Part shown: positions 1-10,171 of the stretch, piece by piece | Layout: every line of letters starts with the position of its first letter | How positions within the stretch are numbered: position 1 is the first letter of the stretch | Assembly (NCBI RefSeq): GCF_041146395.1 | Contig: NC_091009.1 | Coordinates: forward strand, 1,688,501 to 1,752,500 | Reading direction: 5' to 3' | Origin: Eulemur rufifrons | Taxonomy: Eukaryota > Chordata > Mammalia > Primates > Lemuridae | Length of the DNA stretch: 64,000 nt | Made by a program: the position numbers and the translations under genes | Notes under the pieces: model-generated | What the model was told of the DNA's origin: nothing | What the model saw: only the letters and a program-made list of their open reading frames with translations | Database searches by the model: none

Positions 1-1627
1 ACTCAACCCTGTTCCTATTTCTCCCCTTAACACGTAAACCTCACCATCAGCCTAACTTTAACCTCTTATCCTAACGTTAATGCATAACCCATTCCCTGAG
101 AACAACCCCTATCCCATAATTCTAACCCTATCTGCTAGTCATCACTGGAACACCTAATCCCTAACCCTAATTCTAAACCGCTAACCCTAACCGGAACCCT
201 ACCTACAACCCTAACATTGACAGTAACCCTTACTTCTAACCCCAACGCTATGCCTAACAAAAACCCTAACCCTTGACCCAAACCCCTAAGCCTTACGCTA
301 AACCTTAACCCTAATCCTAATCCTAACCATTAAACCTAACCCTAGCTCTTAAAGCTAACCCTAAACTTTACCCTCACGACTAGACCTAACCCTGACACTA
401 ACCTAACACCTAACCCTAACCAGAACCCCTAAAGCTAACCCTGAACCCTATCCCTAACTCTAGAAGTAAACTTTAACCCTAAACCTAAGCCCAACCCATA
501 ACCCTAATCCTATCCTTTTACCCTAAAACTAACCCCTAAACCTAACCCCTATACCTAACCTTAACTCTAACCCCAATCCTAATTCTAACCATACCCCTTC
601 ATAAAACACGAACTCCTAACCTCTAACCCTAACACTAACCAAAAACCCTAATCGCTAATCCCTAACCCTAACGCTTAACATTTACCCTAACCGTTAACCC
701 TCACCGTAATTCTTAACACTGACCCTAACCTTAACCTTTAACTCTAAGCCTAACCCTTAACCCTACAGTAAGGAAGACCCTTAATGCTAATGGTATCCCT
801 TATCCCTAACCCTAACACTACAGCTAAAAATAACCCTAACGTTTGATCCTTAAACCTAACCCCTAACAATTACTTTAACCCCAAACCCTAACCCTAATCC
901 TAAGCATTAAACCTAACCCTATCTCTTAACCCTAACCCTAGCCCTTACCCTAACGCCTAGTTCTAACCCTAAATCTAACCTCCCGCCTAATCCTAACCTT
1001 AAACCCTAATGTCAACGCTAACCCTGAACCCTAAACCTACCCGTAACCCTTAACACGAACCCTATCCGTAAACCTTAACCCTGACCCTAACCATTACCCG
1101 CACCCAAGCATTTAACCCTGACCCTACCCCTAATCCTTAATGATAACCCTAACACTAAACCCTAACCCTAAGCCCAACACTTAACCCTAATCCTATCCCT
1201 TAACCCTAACCCTAACCCTAACCCTAATGCTAACCCCTAAACGTAACCCTAACCGTGAACAGTAAACCTAACCCTAACCTCTAACACAAACCATAGCACA
1301 TAACTCTAAACCTAAAACTAACCCTAACCCTAAACCTAACCCTAAACCCTAACTCTTAACCTTAACCCTAAGCGTTAACTCTCACGCGAACCTTTAATCC
1401 TAACCCTAATCCTAATCTTCCACCCTAAACCTAACACTTAACCCTAACCCTGTACCAAACCCTAACCCCTCATCTTAACCCTAACCTTAAACCTCAACCC
1501 TAAACCAAAGTGTAACCGTTAAATCTAAGAGTAACCTTTAACCCTAACCGTAATCCCTAAGCCTAAGCCTTCACCCTAACACTGAACTTGATCCTTAACC
1601 CTAACCATAACCCTAACCCTAAATCTA
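1..1627 (+). repeat. M0: A-type unit, island cut off by window edge
   Basis: Starts about 240 bp into a unit: base 1 corresponds to about 6,520 in M3. The tract runs to the B island at 1628. It has no gene and includes an exact four-hexamer CCCTAA run at 1204-1227. Confidence 0.8.
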
Positions 1628-3289
1628 ATTCTCAGAGTTCTTGCTTTCTTAGAGTTTAGAAAGCCTGCAATCCTCCCACGCCATGCGTGAAAGGAGGCTC
1701 TGCCACAGTGTCCTGCATGAAACCCAGAGGCCCATACACTGCGTGCGGTAGAGTGGGTTCCCAGCGACCATCACAGACACCTAACTTTGCCTCCTAGGGC
1801 ATAGAGGGCCCGTGCCCTAAGCATAAACCCTACCCCTCACCCATAAGCCTAACCCACAACATAACACCTAACCCTGATCCTACTCCTCACCTTAACAGGT
1901 AAACCTAACCATAACCCTAACTTTAACCCCATATCTTAACGTTAATGCATGACACCCTGAGAACAAGCCCTATACCGTCATTATAACCCTACCTCCTAGC
2001 TATAACCGTAACACCTAATCCCTAATTCTGAAGCGCCAACCCTAACCTTAACCCGACCAACAACACTAACAGTAACCCTAACCCCTTACCCTAATCCTAC
2101 GCCTAAAAGTAACCCTAACCGTTGATCCTTCGTCATAACCCCAAACTTAACCCTAACCCTTAACCTATTCCCAATCCTAACCATTAAACAGAACCCTAAC
2201 TCTTAACCCTAACCCTAACCTTTACCCTAATGCCTAGAGATCTAACCCCAACACTGACCTACAGTTAACACTAACCCCAACCCCTAATGCTAACCTTAAA
2301 CCTGAACCAAGCTCCTAACCCTTAACCCTAACACTATCCCTAACCCCTAAGCCTAACCCCAACTGTTAACCCTCTAACCCTCACCCTGAATCCTAACCCT
2401 ATCCCTTAACCCTAACCCCTAACCCTAACGCTAACTCCAACCCTAAACCTTACCCTGGCCCCCTAACCCAGACTTAACACCTTACCCCTAACACTAACTC
2501 TAACCCTAACCACTAATCCCTAGCACCTAACCCTGACTCGAAACCTAACCCCTAACACGAAAAACCCTAACCCCAACCCCAACCCTAATTCTCACACTAC
2601 TTCCATTCCCAGAGTGAAGCAAGCCTACAATACAGCCATTCCATGTGTGAGATGAGGCTCCGCCTGAGTCCTGAATGGAGGTCCTGTCTCAAGGCCCAGG
2701 GAATGATGTTGTGCTTTCGTGGTGACTCCGACCGCACCCCTCTCACCGTAGATTAACCAGGTCCTGTGCCCTTAAACTGACCGCTAAAGCTAAGCCCTAC
2801 CACCAACGCTAACCCCTGACCCTGAACCTAAGCCCCGAGCCTAAAGCCCAACATTAACTCTAGACCCTTACCCTAAACATAATCCCTAACCCTAATGCTA
2901 ACCCCTAAACCCAACCCTAACCGTGAACAGTAAACCTAACCCTAACCCCTAACACAGACCATAGCACATAACTCTAACCCTAAATCTAACCCTAAGCCTA
3001 ACCGTAAACCCTAACTCTTAACCTTAACCCTAAGCGTTAACTCTCACGCTAACCTTTATTCCTAACCCTAATCCAAATCTTCAACCCTAAACCTAACACT
3101 TAACCCTAAACGTCTACCAAACCCTAACCCCTCATCTTAACCCTAACCGTAAACCTCAACCCTAAACCGAACTGTAACCGTTAAACCTAAGAGTAACCTT
3201 TAACCCTAACCCTAATCCCTAACCTTAAGCCCTCACCCTAACACTAAACTTCATCCTTAACCCTAACCATAATCCTAACCCTAAATCTA
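1628..3289 (+). repeat. M1: B+C unit, 1,662 bp
   Basis: The B island (1628 to about 1827) is followed by ~760 bp of degenerate telomere tract, the C island, and a short 517 bp tract. Length is identical to M6. B differs from A after its first ~110 bp (GGCCCATACACTGCGTGC in place of the A-type CCCATACCCAGAGTATG). Confidence 0.85.
2588..2772 (+). repeat. C island, copy 1
   Basis: Non-telomeric segment of ~185 bp starting ATTCTCACACTACTTCC and ending GATTAACCAGGTCCTGTGCC. Its first ~100 bp align with the A island (CAAGCCTACAATACAGCCAT against AAAGCCTGCAATCCTCCCAT). The distal half (GGGAATGATGTTGTGC, GACCGCACCCC) is unique to C. Confidence 0.85.
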
Positions 3290-4744
3290 ATTCTCAGACT
3301 TCTTGCTTTCTTAGAGTTTAGAAAGCCTGCAATCCTCCCATGCCATGCGTGAAAGGAGGCTCTACCACTGTGTCCTGCATGAAACCCACGGGCCCATACC
3401 CAGAGTATGATAGAGTGGATTCCCAGGTACAATCCCAGCCCCCTAAACTCCCCCCGCCCGCCTAATGCAGACAGGGCCCGTCCGCTAAGCATAAACAATA
3501 CCTTTAACAGATAACCCTAACCCTGAACATAAACCCAACCCTGTTCCTATTTCTCCCCTTAACACGTAAACCTCACCGTGCGCCTAACTTTAACCTCTTA
3601 TCCTAACGTTAATGCATAACCCATTTCCTGAGAACAACCCCTATCCCATAATTCTAACCCTATCTCCTAGTCATCACTGTGACACCTAATCCCTAACCCT
3701 AATTCTAAACCGCTAACCCTAACTCTAACCCTACATACAACCCTAACACTGACAGTAACCCTTACTTCTAAACCCAACGCTATGCCTAACAAAAACCCTA
3801 ACCCTTGACCCTAACCCTTCACCCTAACCCCTAAGCCTTACGCTAACCTTAACCCTAATCCTAATCCTAACCATTATACCTAACCCTAGCTCTTAAAGCT
3901 AACCCTAAACCTTACCCTCACGACTGGACCTAACCCTGACACTAACCTAACACCTAACCCTAACCAGAACCCCTAAAGCTAACCCTGAACCCTATCCCTA
4001 ACCCTAGCAGTAAACTTTAACCCTAAACCAAAGCCCAACCCTTAACCCTAATCCTATCCTTTTACCCTAAAACTAACCCCTAAACCTAACCGCTATACCT
4101 CACCCTAACTCTAACCCCAATCCTAATTCTAACCATACCCCTTCATAAAACACTAACTCCTAACCGCTAACCCTAACACTAACCAAAAACCCTAATCACT
4201 AATCCCTAACCCTAACGCTTAACCTTTACCCTAACCGTTAACCCTCACCCTAAATCTTAACACTGACCCTAACCTTAACCTTTAACTCTAAGCCTAACCC
4301 TTAACCCTACAGTAAGGAAGACCGTTAATGCTAATGGGATCCCTTATCCCTAACCCTAACACTACAGCTAAAAATAACCCTAACCTTGGATCCTTAAACC
4401 TAACCCCTAACACTTACTTTAACCCCAAACCCTAACCCTAATCCTAAGCATTAAACCTAACCCTATCTCTTAACCCTAATGCTAGCCCTTACCCTAACGC
4501 CTAGATCTAACCCTAAATCTAACCTACCGCCTAATCCTAACCTTAAGCCCTAATGCTAACACTAACCCTGAACCCTAAACCTACCCGTAACCCTTAACAC
4601 TAACCCTATCCGTGAACCTTAACCCTGACCCTAACCATTACCCGCACTCAAGCATTTAACCCTGACCCTACCCCTAATCCTTAATGAGAACCCTAACACT
4701 AAACCCTAACCCTAAGCCCAACACTTAACCCTAATCCTATCCCT

Positions 4745-4765
4745 TAACCCTAACTCCTAGCCATA
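4745..4765. other. Deletion junction: B island lost from M2
   Basis: CTATCCCTTAACCC is followed at once by TAACTCCTAGCCATAACCG. In M3-M4 these two motifs lie near 7,720 and 8,515, with the B island between. About 780-790 bp are missing. The join sits in a CCCTAAC-like motif present at both ends, as expected for recombination between short repeats. Confidence 0.75.
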
Positions 4766-5349
4766 ACCGTAACACCTAATCCCTAATTCTGAAATGCCAA
4801 CCCTAACCTTAACCCGACCAACAACACTAACACTAACCCTAACCTCTTACCCTAAACCTACGCCTAAAAGTAACCCTAACGGTTGATCCTTAGTCATAAC
4901 CCCTAACCTTAACCCTAACCCTTAACCCTATTCCCAATCCTAACCATTAAACATAACCCTAACACTTAACACTAACCCTAACCTTTACCCTAATGCCTAG
5001 AGATCTAACCCCAACACTGACCTACAGTTAACACTAACCCCAACCCCTAATGCTAAACATAAAACTGAACCATACTTCTAACCCTTAACTCTAACACTAT
5101 CCCTAACCCCTGAGCTTAACCCGAACTGTTAACCCTCTAACCCTCACCCTGATACCTAACCCTCTCCCTTAAACCTAACCCCTAACCCTAACGCTAACTC
5201 CAACCCTAAAACTTACCCTGGCCCCCTAACCCAGACTTAGCACCTAACCCCTAACACTAACTCTAACCCTAACCACTAATCCCTAGCACCTAACCCTGAC
5301 TCGAAACCTAACCCCTAACTCGAAATCCCTAACCCCAACTCCAACCCTA

Positions 5350-5534
5350 ATTCTCACACTACTTCCATTCCCAAAGTGAAGGATGCCTACAATACAGCCA
5401 TGCCATGTGTGAGATGAGGCTCCGACTGAGTCCTGCATGTAGGTCCTGTCCCAAGCCCCAGGGAATGATGTTGTGCTTTCGTGATGACTCCGACCGCACC
5501 CCTCTCACCTTAGATTAACCAGGTGTTGTGCCCT
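5350..5534 (+). repeat. C island, copy 2
   Basis: Same structure as copy 1 with private changes (CCCAAAGTGAAGGATGCC near the 5' end, AGGTGTTGTGCCC at the 3' end). It is the only C island not preceded by a B island. Confidence 0.85.
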
Positions 5535-5651
5535 TTAACTCACCGCTAAAGCTAGGCCGTACCACCGACCCTAACCCCTGACCCTGAACCGAAGCCCCGA
5601 GCCTAAAGCCCAACACTAACTCTAAACCCTTACCCTAAAACTAATCCCTAA

Positions 5652-6141
5652 CCCTAATGCTAAACCCTAAACGTAACCCTAACCGTGAACAGTAAACCTA
5701 ACCCTAACCTCTAACACAAACCATAGCACATAACTCTAACCCTAAAACTAACCCTAAACCTAACAGTAAACCCTAACACTAAACCTTATCCCTAAGCGTT
5801 AAATCTCATGCTAACCTTTAATCCTAACCCTAATCCTAATCTTCAACCCTAAACCTAACACTTAACCCTAATCCTATCCCTTAACCCTAACCTTAACCCT
5901 AATGCTAAACCCTAAACGTAACCCTAACCGTGAACGGTAAACCTAACCCTAACCTCTAAAACAAACCATAGCACATAACTCTAACCCTAAAACTAACCCA
6001 ACCCTAACAGTAAACCCTGAGCGTTAACTCTGACGCTAACCTTTAATCCTAACCCTAATCCTAATCTTCAACCCTAAACCTAACACTTAACCCTAACCCT
6101 GTACCAAACCCTAACCCCTCATCTTAACCCTAACCGTAAAC
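5652..6141 (+). repeat. Local tandem duplication, period about 245 bp
   Basis: The motif AATGCTAAACCCTAAACG occurs at 5656 and again at 5901, each followed by CCGTGAACRGTAAACC, an AAACCATAGCACATAAC motif, CTTTAATCC and CTTCAACCCTAAACC. This lengthens the C-to-A distance in M2 to 927 bp instead of 702 bp. Exact ends are blurred by the telomere repeat. Confidence 0.75.
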
Positions 6142-7721
6142 CTCAACCCGAAACCAAAGTGTAACCGTTAAACCTAAGAGTAACCTTTAACCCAAACCCT
6201 AATCCCTAACCTTAAGCCCTCACCCCAACACTAAACTTCATCCTTAATCCTAACCATAATCCTAAACCTAAATCTAATTCTCAGACTTCTTGCTTTCTTA
6301 GAGTTTAGAAAGCCTGCAATCCTCCCATGCCATGCGTGAAAGGAGGCTCTACCACTGTGTCCTGCATGAAACCCACGGGCCCATACCCAGAGTATGATAG
6401 AGTGGGTTCCCGGGTACAATCCCAGCCCCTAAACTCCCCCCGCCCGCCTAATGCAGACAGGGCCCGTGTGCTAAGCATAAAGAATACCTTTAACAGATAA
6501 CCCTAACCCTGAACATTACACCCAACCCTGTTCCTATTTCTCCCCTTAACACGTAAACCTCACCATCAGCCTAACTTTAACCTCTTATCCTAACGTTAAT
6601 GCATAACCCATTCCCTGAGAACAACCCCTATCCCATAATTCTAACCCTATCTCCTAGTCATCACTGGAACACCTAATCCCTAACCCTAATTCTAAACCGC
6701 TAACCCTAACCGGAACCCTACCTACAACCCTAACACTGACAGTAACCCTTACTTCTAACCCCAACGCTATGCCTAACAAAAACCCTAACCCTTCACCCAA
6801 ACCCCTAAGCCTTACCCTAACCCTTAACCCTAATCCTAATCCTAACCATTAAACCTAACCCTAGCTCTTAAAGCTAAGCCTAAACCTTACCCTCACGACT
6901 AGACCTAACCCTGACACTAACCTAACACCTAACCCTAACCAGAACCCCTAAAGCTAACCCTGAACCCTATCCCTAACCCTAGCAGTAAACTTTAACCCTA
7001 AACCTAAGCCCAACCCGTAACCCTAATCCTATCCTTTTACCCTAAAACTAACCCCTAAACCTAACCCCTATACCTAACCCTAACTCTAACCCCAATCCTA
7101 ATTCTAACCATACCCCTTCATAAAACACGAACTCCTAACCGCTAACACTAACACTAACCAAAAACCCTAATCGCTAATCCCTAACCCTAACGCTTAACCT
7201 TTACCCTAACCGTTAACCCTCACCCTAATTCTTAACACTGACCCTAACCTTAACCTTTAACTCTAAGCCTAACACTTAACCCTACAGTAAGGAAGACCCT
7301 TAATGCTAATGGGATCCCTTTTCCCTAACCCTAACACTACAGCTAAAAATAACCCTAACCTTTGATCCTTAAACCTAACCCCTACACTTACTTTAACCCC
7401 AAACCCTAACCCTAATCCTAAGCATTAAATCTAACCCTATCTCTTAACCCTAACGCTAGCCCTTACCCTAACGCCTAGTTCTAACCCTAAATCTAACCTC
7501 CCGCCTAATCCTAACCTTAAGCCCTAATGCTAACGCTAACCCTGAACCCTAAACCTTCCCGTAACCCTTAACACTAACCCTATCCGTGAACCTTAACCCT
7601 GACCCTAACCATTACCCGCACCCAAGCATTTAACCCTGACCCTAACCCTAATCCTTAATGATAACCCTAACACTAAACCCTAACCCTAAGCCCAACACTT
7701 AACCCTAATCCTATCCCTTAA

Positions 7722-7745
7722 CCCTAACCCTAACCCTAACCCTAA
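7722..7745 (+). repeat. Exact (CCCTAA)4 run
   Basis: Four perfect hexamers. The same position in most other units (for example 1204-1227 in M0) carries three to four, just before AATGCTAACCCCTAAAC. On the minus strand such a run gives four GGG blocks, enough for one G-quadruplex. Confidence 0.9.
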
Positions 7746-7839
7746 TGCTAACCCCTAAACGTAACCCTAACCGTGAACAGTAAACCTAACCCTAACCTCT
7801 AACACAAACCATAGCACATAACTCTAACCCTAAAACTAA

Positions 7840-7863
7840 CCCTAACCCTAACCCTAACCCTAA
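7840..7863 (+). repeat. Exact (CCCTAA)4 run, second site in unit
   Basis: Four perfect hexamers after CTAAAACTAA. Most units have two to four perfect hexamers at this second fixed site, about 120 bp downstream of the first. Confidence 0.9.
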
Positions 7864-9107
7864 ACCCTAACTCTTAACCTTAACCCTAAGTGTTAACTCT
7901 CACGCTAACCTTTAATCCTAACCCTAATCCTAATCTTCAATCCTAAACCTAACACTTAACCCTAACCCTGTACCAAACCCTAACCCCTCATCTTAACCCT
8001 AACCTTAAACCTCAACCCTAAACCAAAGTGTAACCGTTAAATCTAAGAGTAACCTTTAACCCTAACCGTAATCCCTAAGCCTAAGCCCTCACCCTAACAC
8101 TAAACTTCATCCTTAACCCTAACCATAACCCTAACCCTACATCTAAATCTCAGACTTCTTGCTTTCTTAGAGTTTAGAAAGCCTGCAATCCTCCCATGCC
8201 ATGCGTGAAAGGAGGCTCTGCCACAGTGTCCTGCATGAAACCCAGAGGCCCATACACTGCGTGCGGTAGAGTGGGTTCCCAGCGACCATCCCAGACACCT
8301 AACTTTGCCTCCTAGAGCATACAGGGCCCGTGCCCTAAGCATAAACCCTACCCCTCACCCATAAGCCTAACCCACAACATAACACCTAACCCTGATCCTA
8401 CTGCTCACCTTAACAGGTAAACCTCACCGTAACCCTAACTTTAACCCGATATCTTAACGTTAATGCATGACACCCTGAGAACAAGCCCTATACCGTCATT
8501 ATAACCCTACCTCCTAGCTATAACCGTAACACCTAATCCCTAATTCTGAAACGCCAACCCTAACCTTAACCCGACCAACAACACTAACACTAACCCTAAC
8601 CCCTTACCCTAATCCTACGCCTAAAAGTAACCCTAACCGTTGATCCTTAGTCATAACCCCTAACCTTAACCCTAACACTTAACCCTATTCCGAATCCTAA
8701 CCATTAAACATAACCCTAACTCTTAACCCTAACCCTAACCTTTACCCTAATGCCTAGAGATCTAACCCCAACACTGACCTACAGTTAACACTAACCCCAA
8801 CCCCTAATGCTAACCTTAAACCTGAACCAAGCTCCTAACTCTTAACCCTAACACTATCCCTTACCCCTAAGCCTAACCCCAACTGTTAACCCTCTAACCC
8901 TCACCCTGAATCCTAACCCTATCCCTTAACCCTAACCCCTAAACCTAACGCTAACTCCAACCCTAAACCTTACCCTGGCCCCCTAACCCAGACTTAACAC
9001 CTTACCCCTAACACTAACTCTAACCCTAACCACTAATCCCTAGCACCTGACCCTGACTCGAAACCTAACCCCTAACACGAAAAACCCTAACCCCAACCCC
9101 AACCCTA

Positions 9108-9291
9108 ATTCTCACACTACTTCCATTCCCAGAGTGAAGCAAGCCTACAATAGAGCCATGCCATGTGTGAGATGAGGCTCCGCCTGAGTCCTGCATGGAG
9201 GTCCTCTCCCAAGGCCCAGGGAATGATGTTGTGCTTTCGTGGTGACTCCGACCGCACCCCTCTCACCGTAGATTAACCAGGTCCTGTGCCC
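9108..9291 (+). repeat. C island, copy 3
   Basis: Nearly the same as copy 1, with AATAGAGCC in place of AATACAGCC and GTCCTCTCCC in place of GTCCTGTCTC. Confidence 0.85.
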
Positions 9292-9529
9292 TTAAACTGA
9301 CCGCTAAAGCTAAGCCCTACCACCAAAGCTAACCCCTGACCCTGAACCTAAGACCCGAGCCTAAAGCCCAACATTAACTCTAGACCCTTACCCTAAACCT
9401 AATCCCTAACCCTAATGCTAACCCCTAAACCCAACCCTAACCGTGAACAGTAAACCTAACCCTAACCTCTAACATAAACCATAGCACATAACTCTAACCC
9501 TAAAACTAACCCTAACCCTAACCATAACC

Positions 9530-9543
9530 CTAAACCCTAAATC
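9530..9543 (+). repeat. Probable Alu target-site duplication, left copy
   Basis: CTAAACCCTAAATC precedes the poly-T, and CTAAACCCTAACTC follows the Alu 5' end at about 9885-9898: one mismatch over 14 bases. Because the target is itself telomere repeat, its exact ends are ambiguous. Confidence 0.55.
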
Positions 9544-9799
9544 TTTTTTTTTTTTTTTTTTTTTTGAGAGAGCCTCACTCTGTTGCCCAAGATAGAGTGA
9601 GTGCCGTGGCATCAGCCTAGCTCACAGCAACCTCAGACTCCTGAGCTCAAGGAATCCTCCTGTCTCAGCGTCCCGAGCAGCTGGGACTACAGGCATGCGC
9701 CACCATGCCCGGCTAATTTTTTTCTATATATATTTTTAGCTGTCCATATAATTTCTTTCTATTTTTAGTACAGATGGGGTCTCGCTCTTGCTCAGGCTG

Positions 9800-9808
9800 G
9801 TCTTGAAC
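9800..9808 (-). promoter_or_regulatory. Alu RNA polymerase III B box
   Basis: On the minus strand this reads GTTCAAGAC, a match to the GWTCRANNC B box. With the A box it makes a complete internal promoter; activity is unknown. Confidence 0.75.
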
Positions 9809-9861
9809 TCCTGAGCTCAAACGATCCACCCACCTCGGCCTCCCAGAGTGGTAGGATTACA

Positions 9862-9873
9862 GGCGTGAGCCAC
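9862..9873 (-). promoter_or_regulatory. Alu RNA polymerase III A box
   Basis: On the minus strand this reads GTGGCTCACGCC, the standard Alu A-box region, with no damage visible. Confidence 0.7.
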
Positions 9874-9884
9874 CGCGCCCGGCC

Positions 9885-9898
9885 CTAAACCCTAACTC
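9885..9898 (+). repeat. Probable Alu target-site duplication, right copy
   Basis: Partner of 9530-9543, directly after the Alu 5' end, with one A/C mismatch. A chance match cannot be excluded in this sequence context. Confidence 0.55.
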
Positions 9899-10171
9899 TT
9901 AACCTTAACACTAAGCGTTCACTCTCATGCTAACCTTTAATCCTAACCCTAATCCTAATCTTCAACCCTAAACCTAACACTTAACCCTAACCCTGTACCA
10001 CACTCTAACCCCTCATCTTAACCCTAACCGTAAACCTCAACCCGAAACCAAAGTGTAACCGTTAAATCTAAGATTAACCTTTAACCCTAACCCTAATCCC
10101 TAACCCTAAGTCCTCACACTAACACTAAAATTTATCCTTAACCCTATCCATAAACCTAACCCTAAAATCAA

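Larger units (their letters stand above)
3290..6276 (+). repeat. M2: A unit fused to a C island, B island lost
   Basis: At 2,987 bp this is the longest unit. The A island is at 3290 to about 3512. The tract then joins directly to sequence that normally follows the B island (see 4750-4765), carries a C island at 5350 and a 245 bp tandem duplication. No gene seen. Confidence 0.8.
6277..8145 (+). repeat. M3: A unit, 1,869 bp
   Basis: A island at 6277 to about 6490, then an undamaged tract up to a B island. The tract contains two exact four-hexamer CCCTAA runs (7722-7745 and 7840-7863). Its middle closely matches M0. Confidence 0.85.
9544..9884 (-). mobile_element. Alu SINE, strepsirrhine type, full length
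   Basis: A 341 bp Alu lies in reverse: 22 T (the poly-A tail) at 9544-9565, the right arm, a long linker, then the left arm ending GCGCCCGGCC at 9884, so the 5' end is intact. The linker on + (about 9715-9775) reads CTATATATATTTTTAG, then TGTCCATATAATTTC and TTTCTATTTTTAGTA; human Alus have only a short A-rich linker here. From memory, the expanded linker and CTCGCTCTTGCTCAGGCTGG are typical of lemur and galago Alus. Alu is a 7SL-derived, non-coding element copied by LINE-1 proteins. The insertion is in the C-to-A tract of M4 only, so it came after that unit was last copied or was never spread. Confidence 0.95.
8146..10171 (+). repeat. M4: B+C unit with Alu insertion, 2,026 bp
   Basis: B island at 8146 to about 8343, C island at 9108, then the Alu at 9544. 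Subtracting the Alu and its target duplication (about 355 bp) leaves close to the 1,662 bp of M1 and M6, so the insertion explains almost all of the extra length. Confidence 0.85.

Noticed and set aside
9715..9775. The TA-rich piece within the Alu as a separate insertion or microsatellite
   Set aside because: It sits at the linker between the two Alu arms and has the form I recall for strepsirrhine Alus, so it is part of the element.
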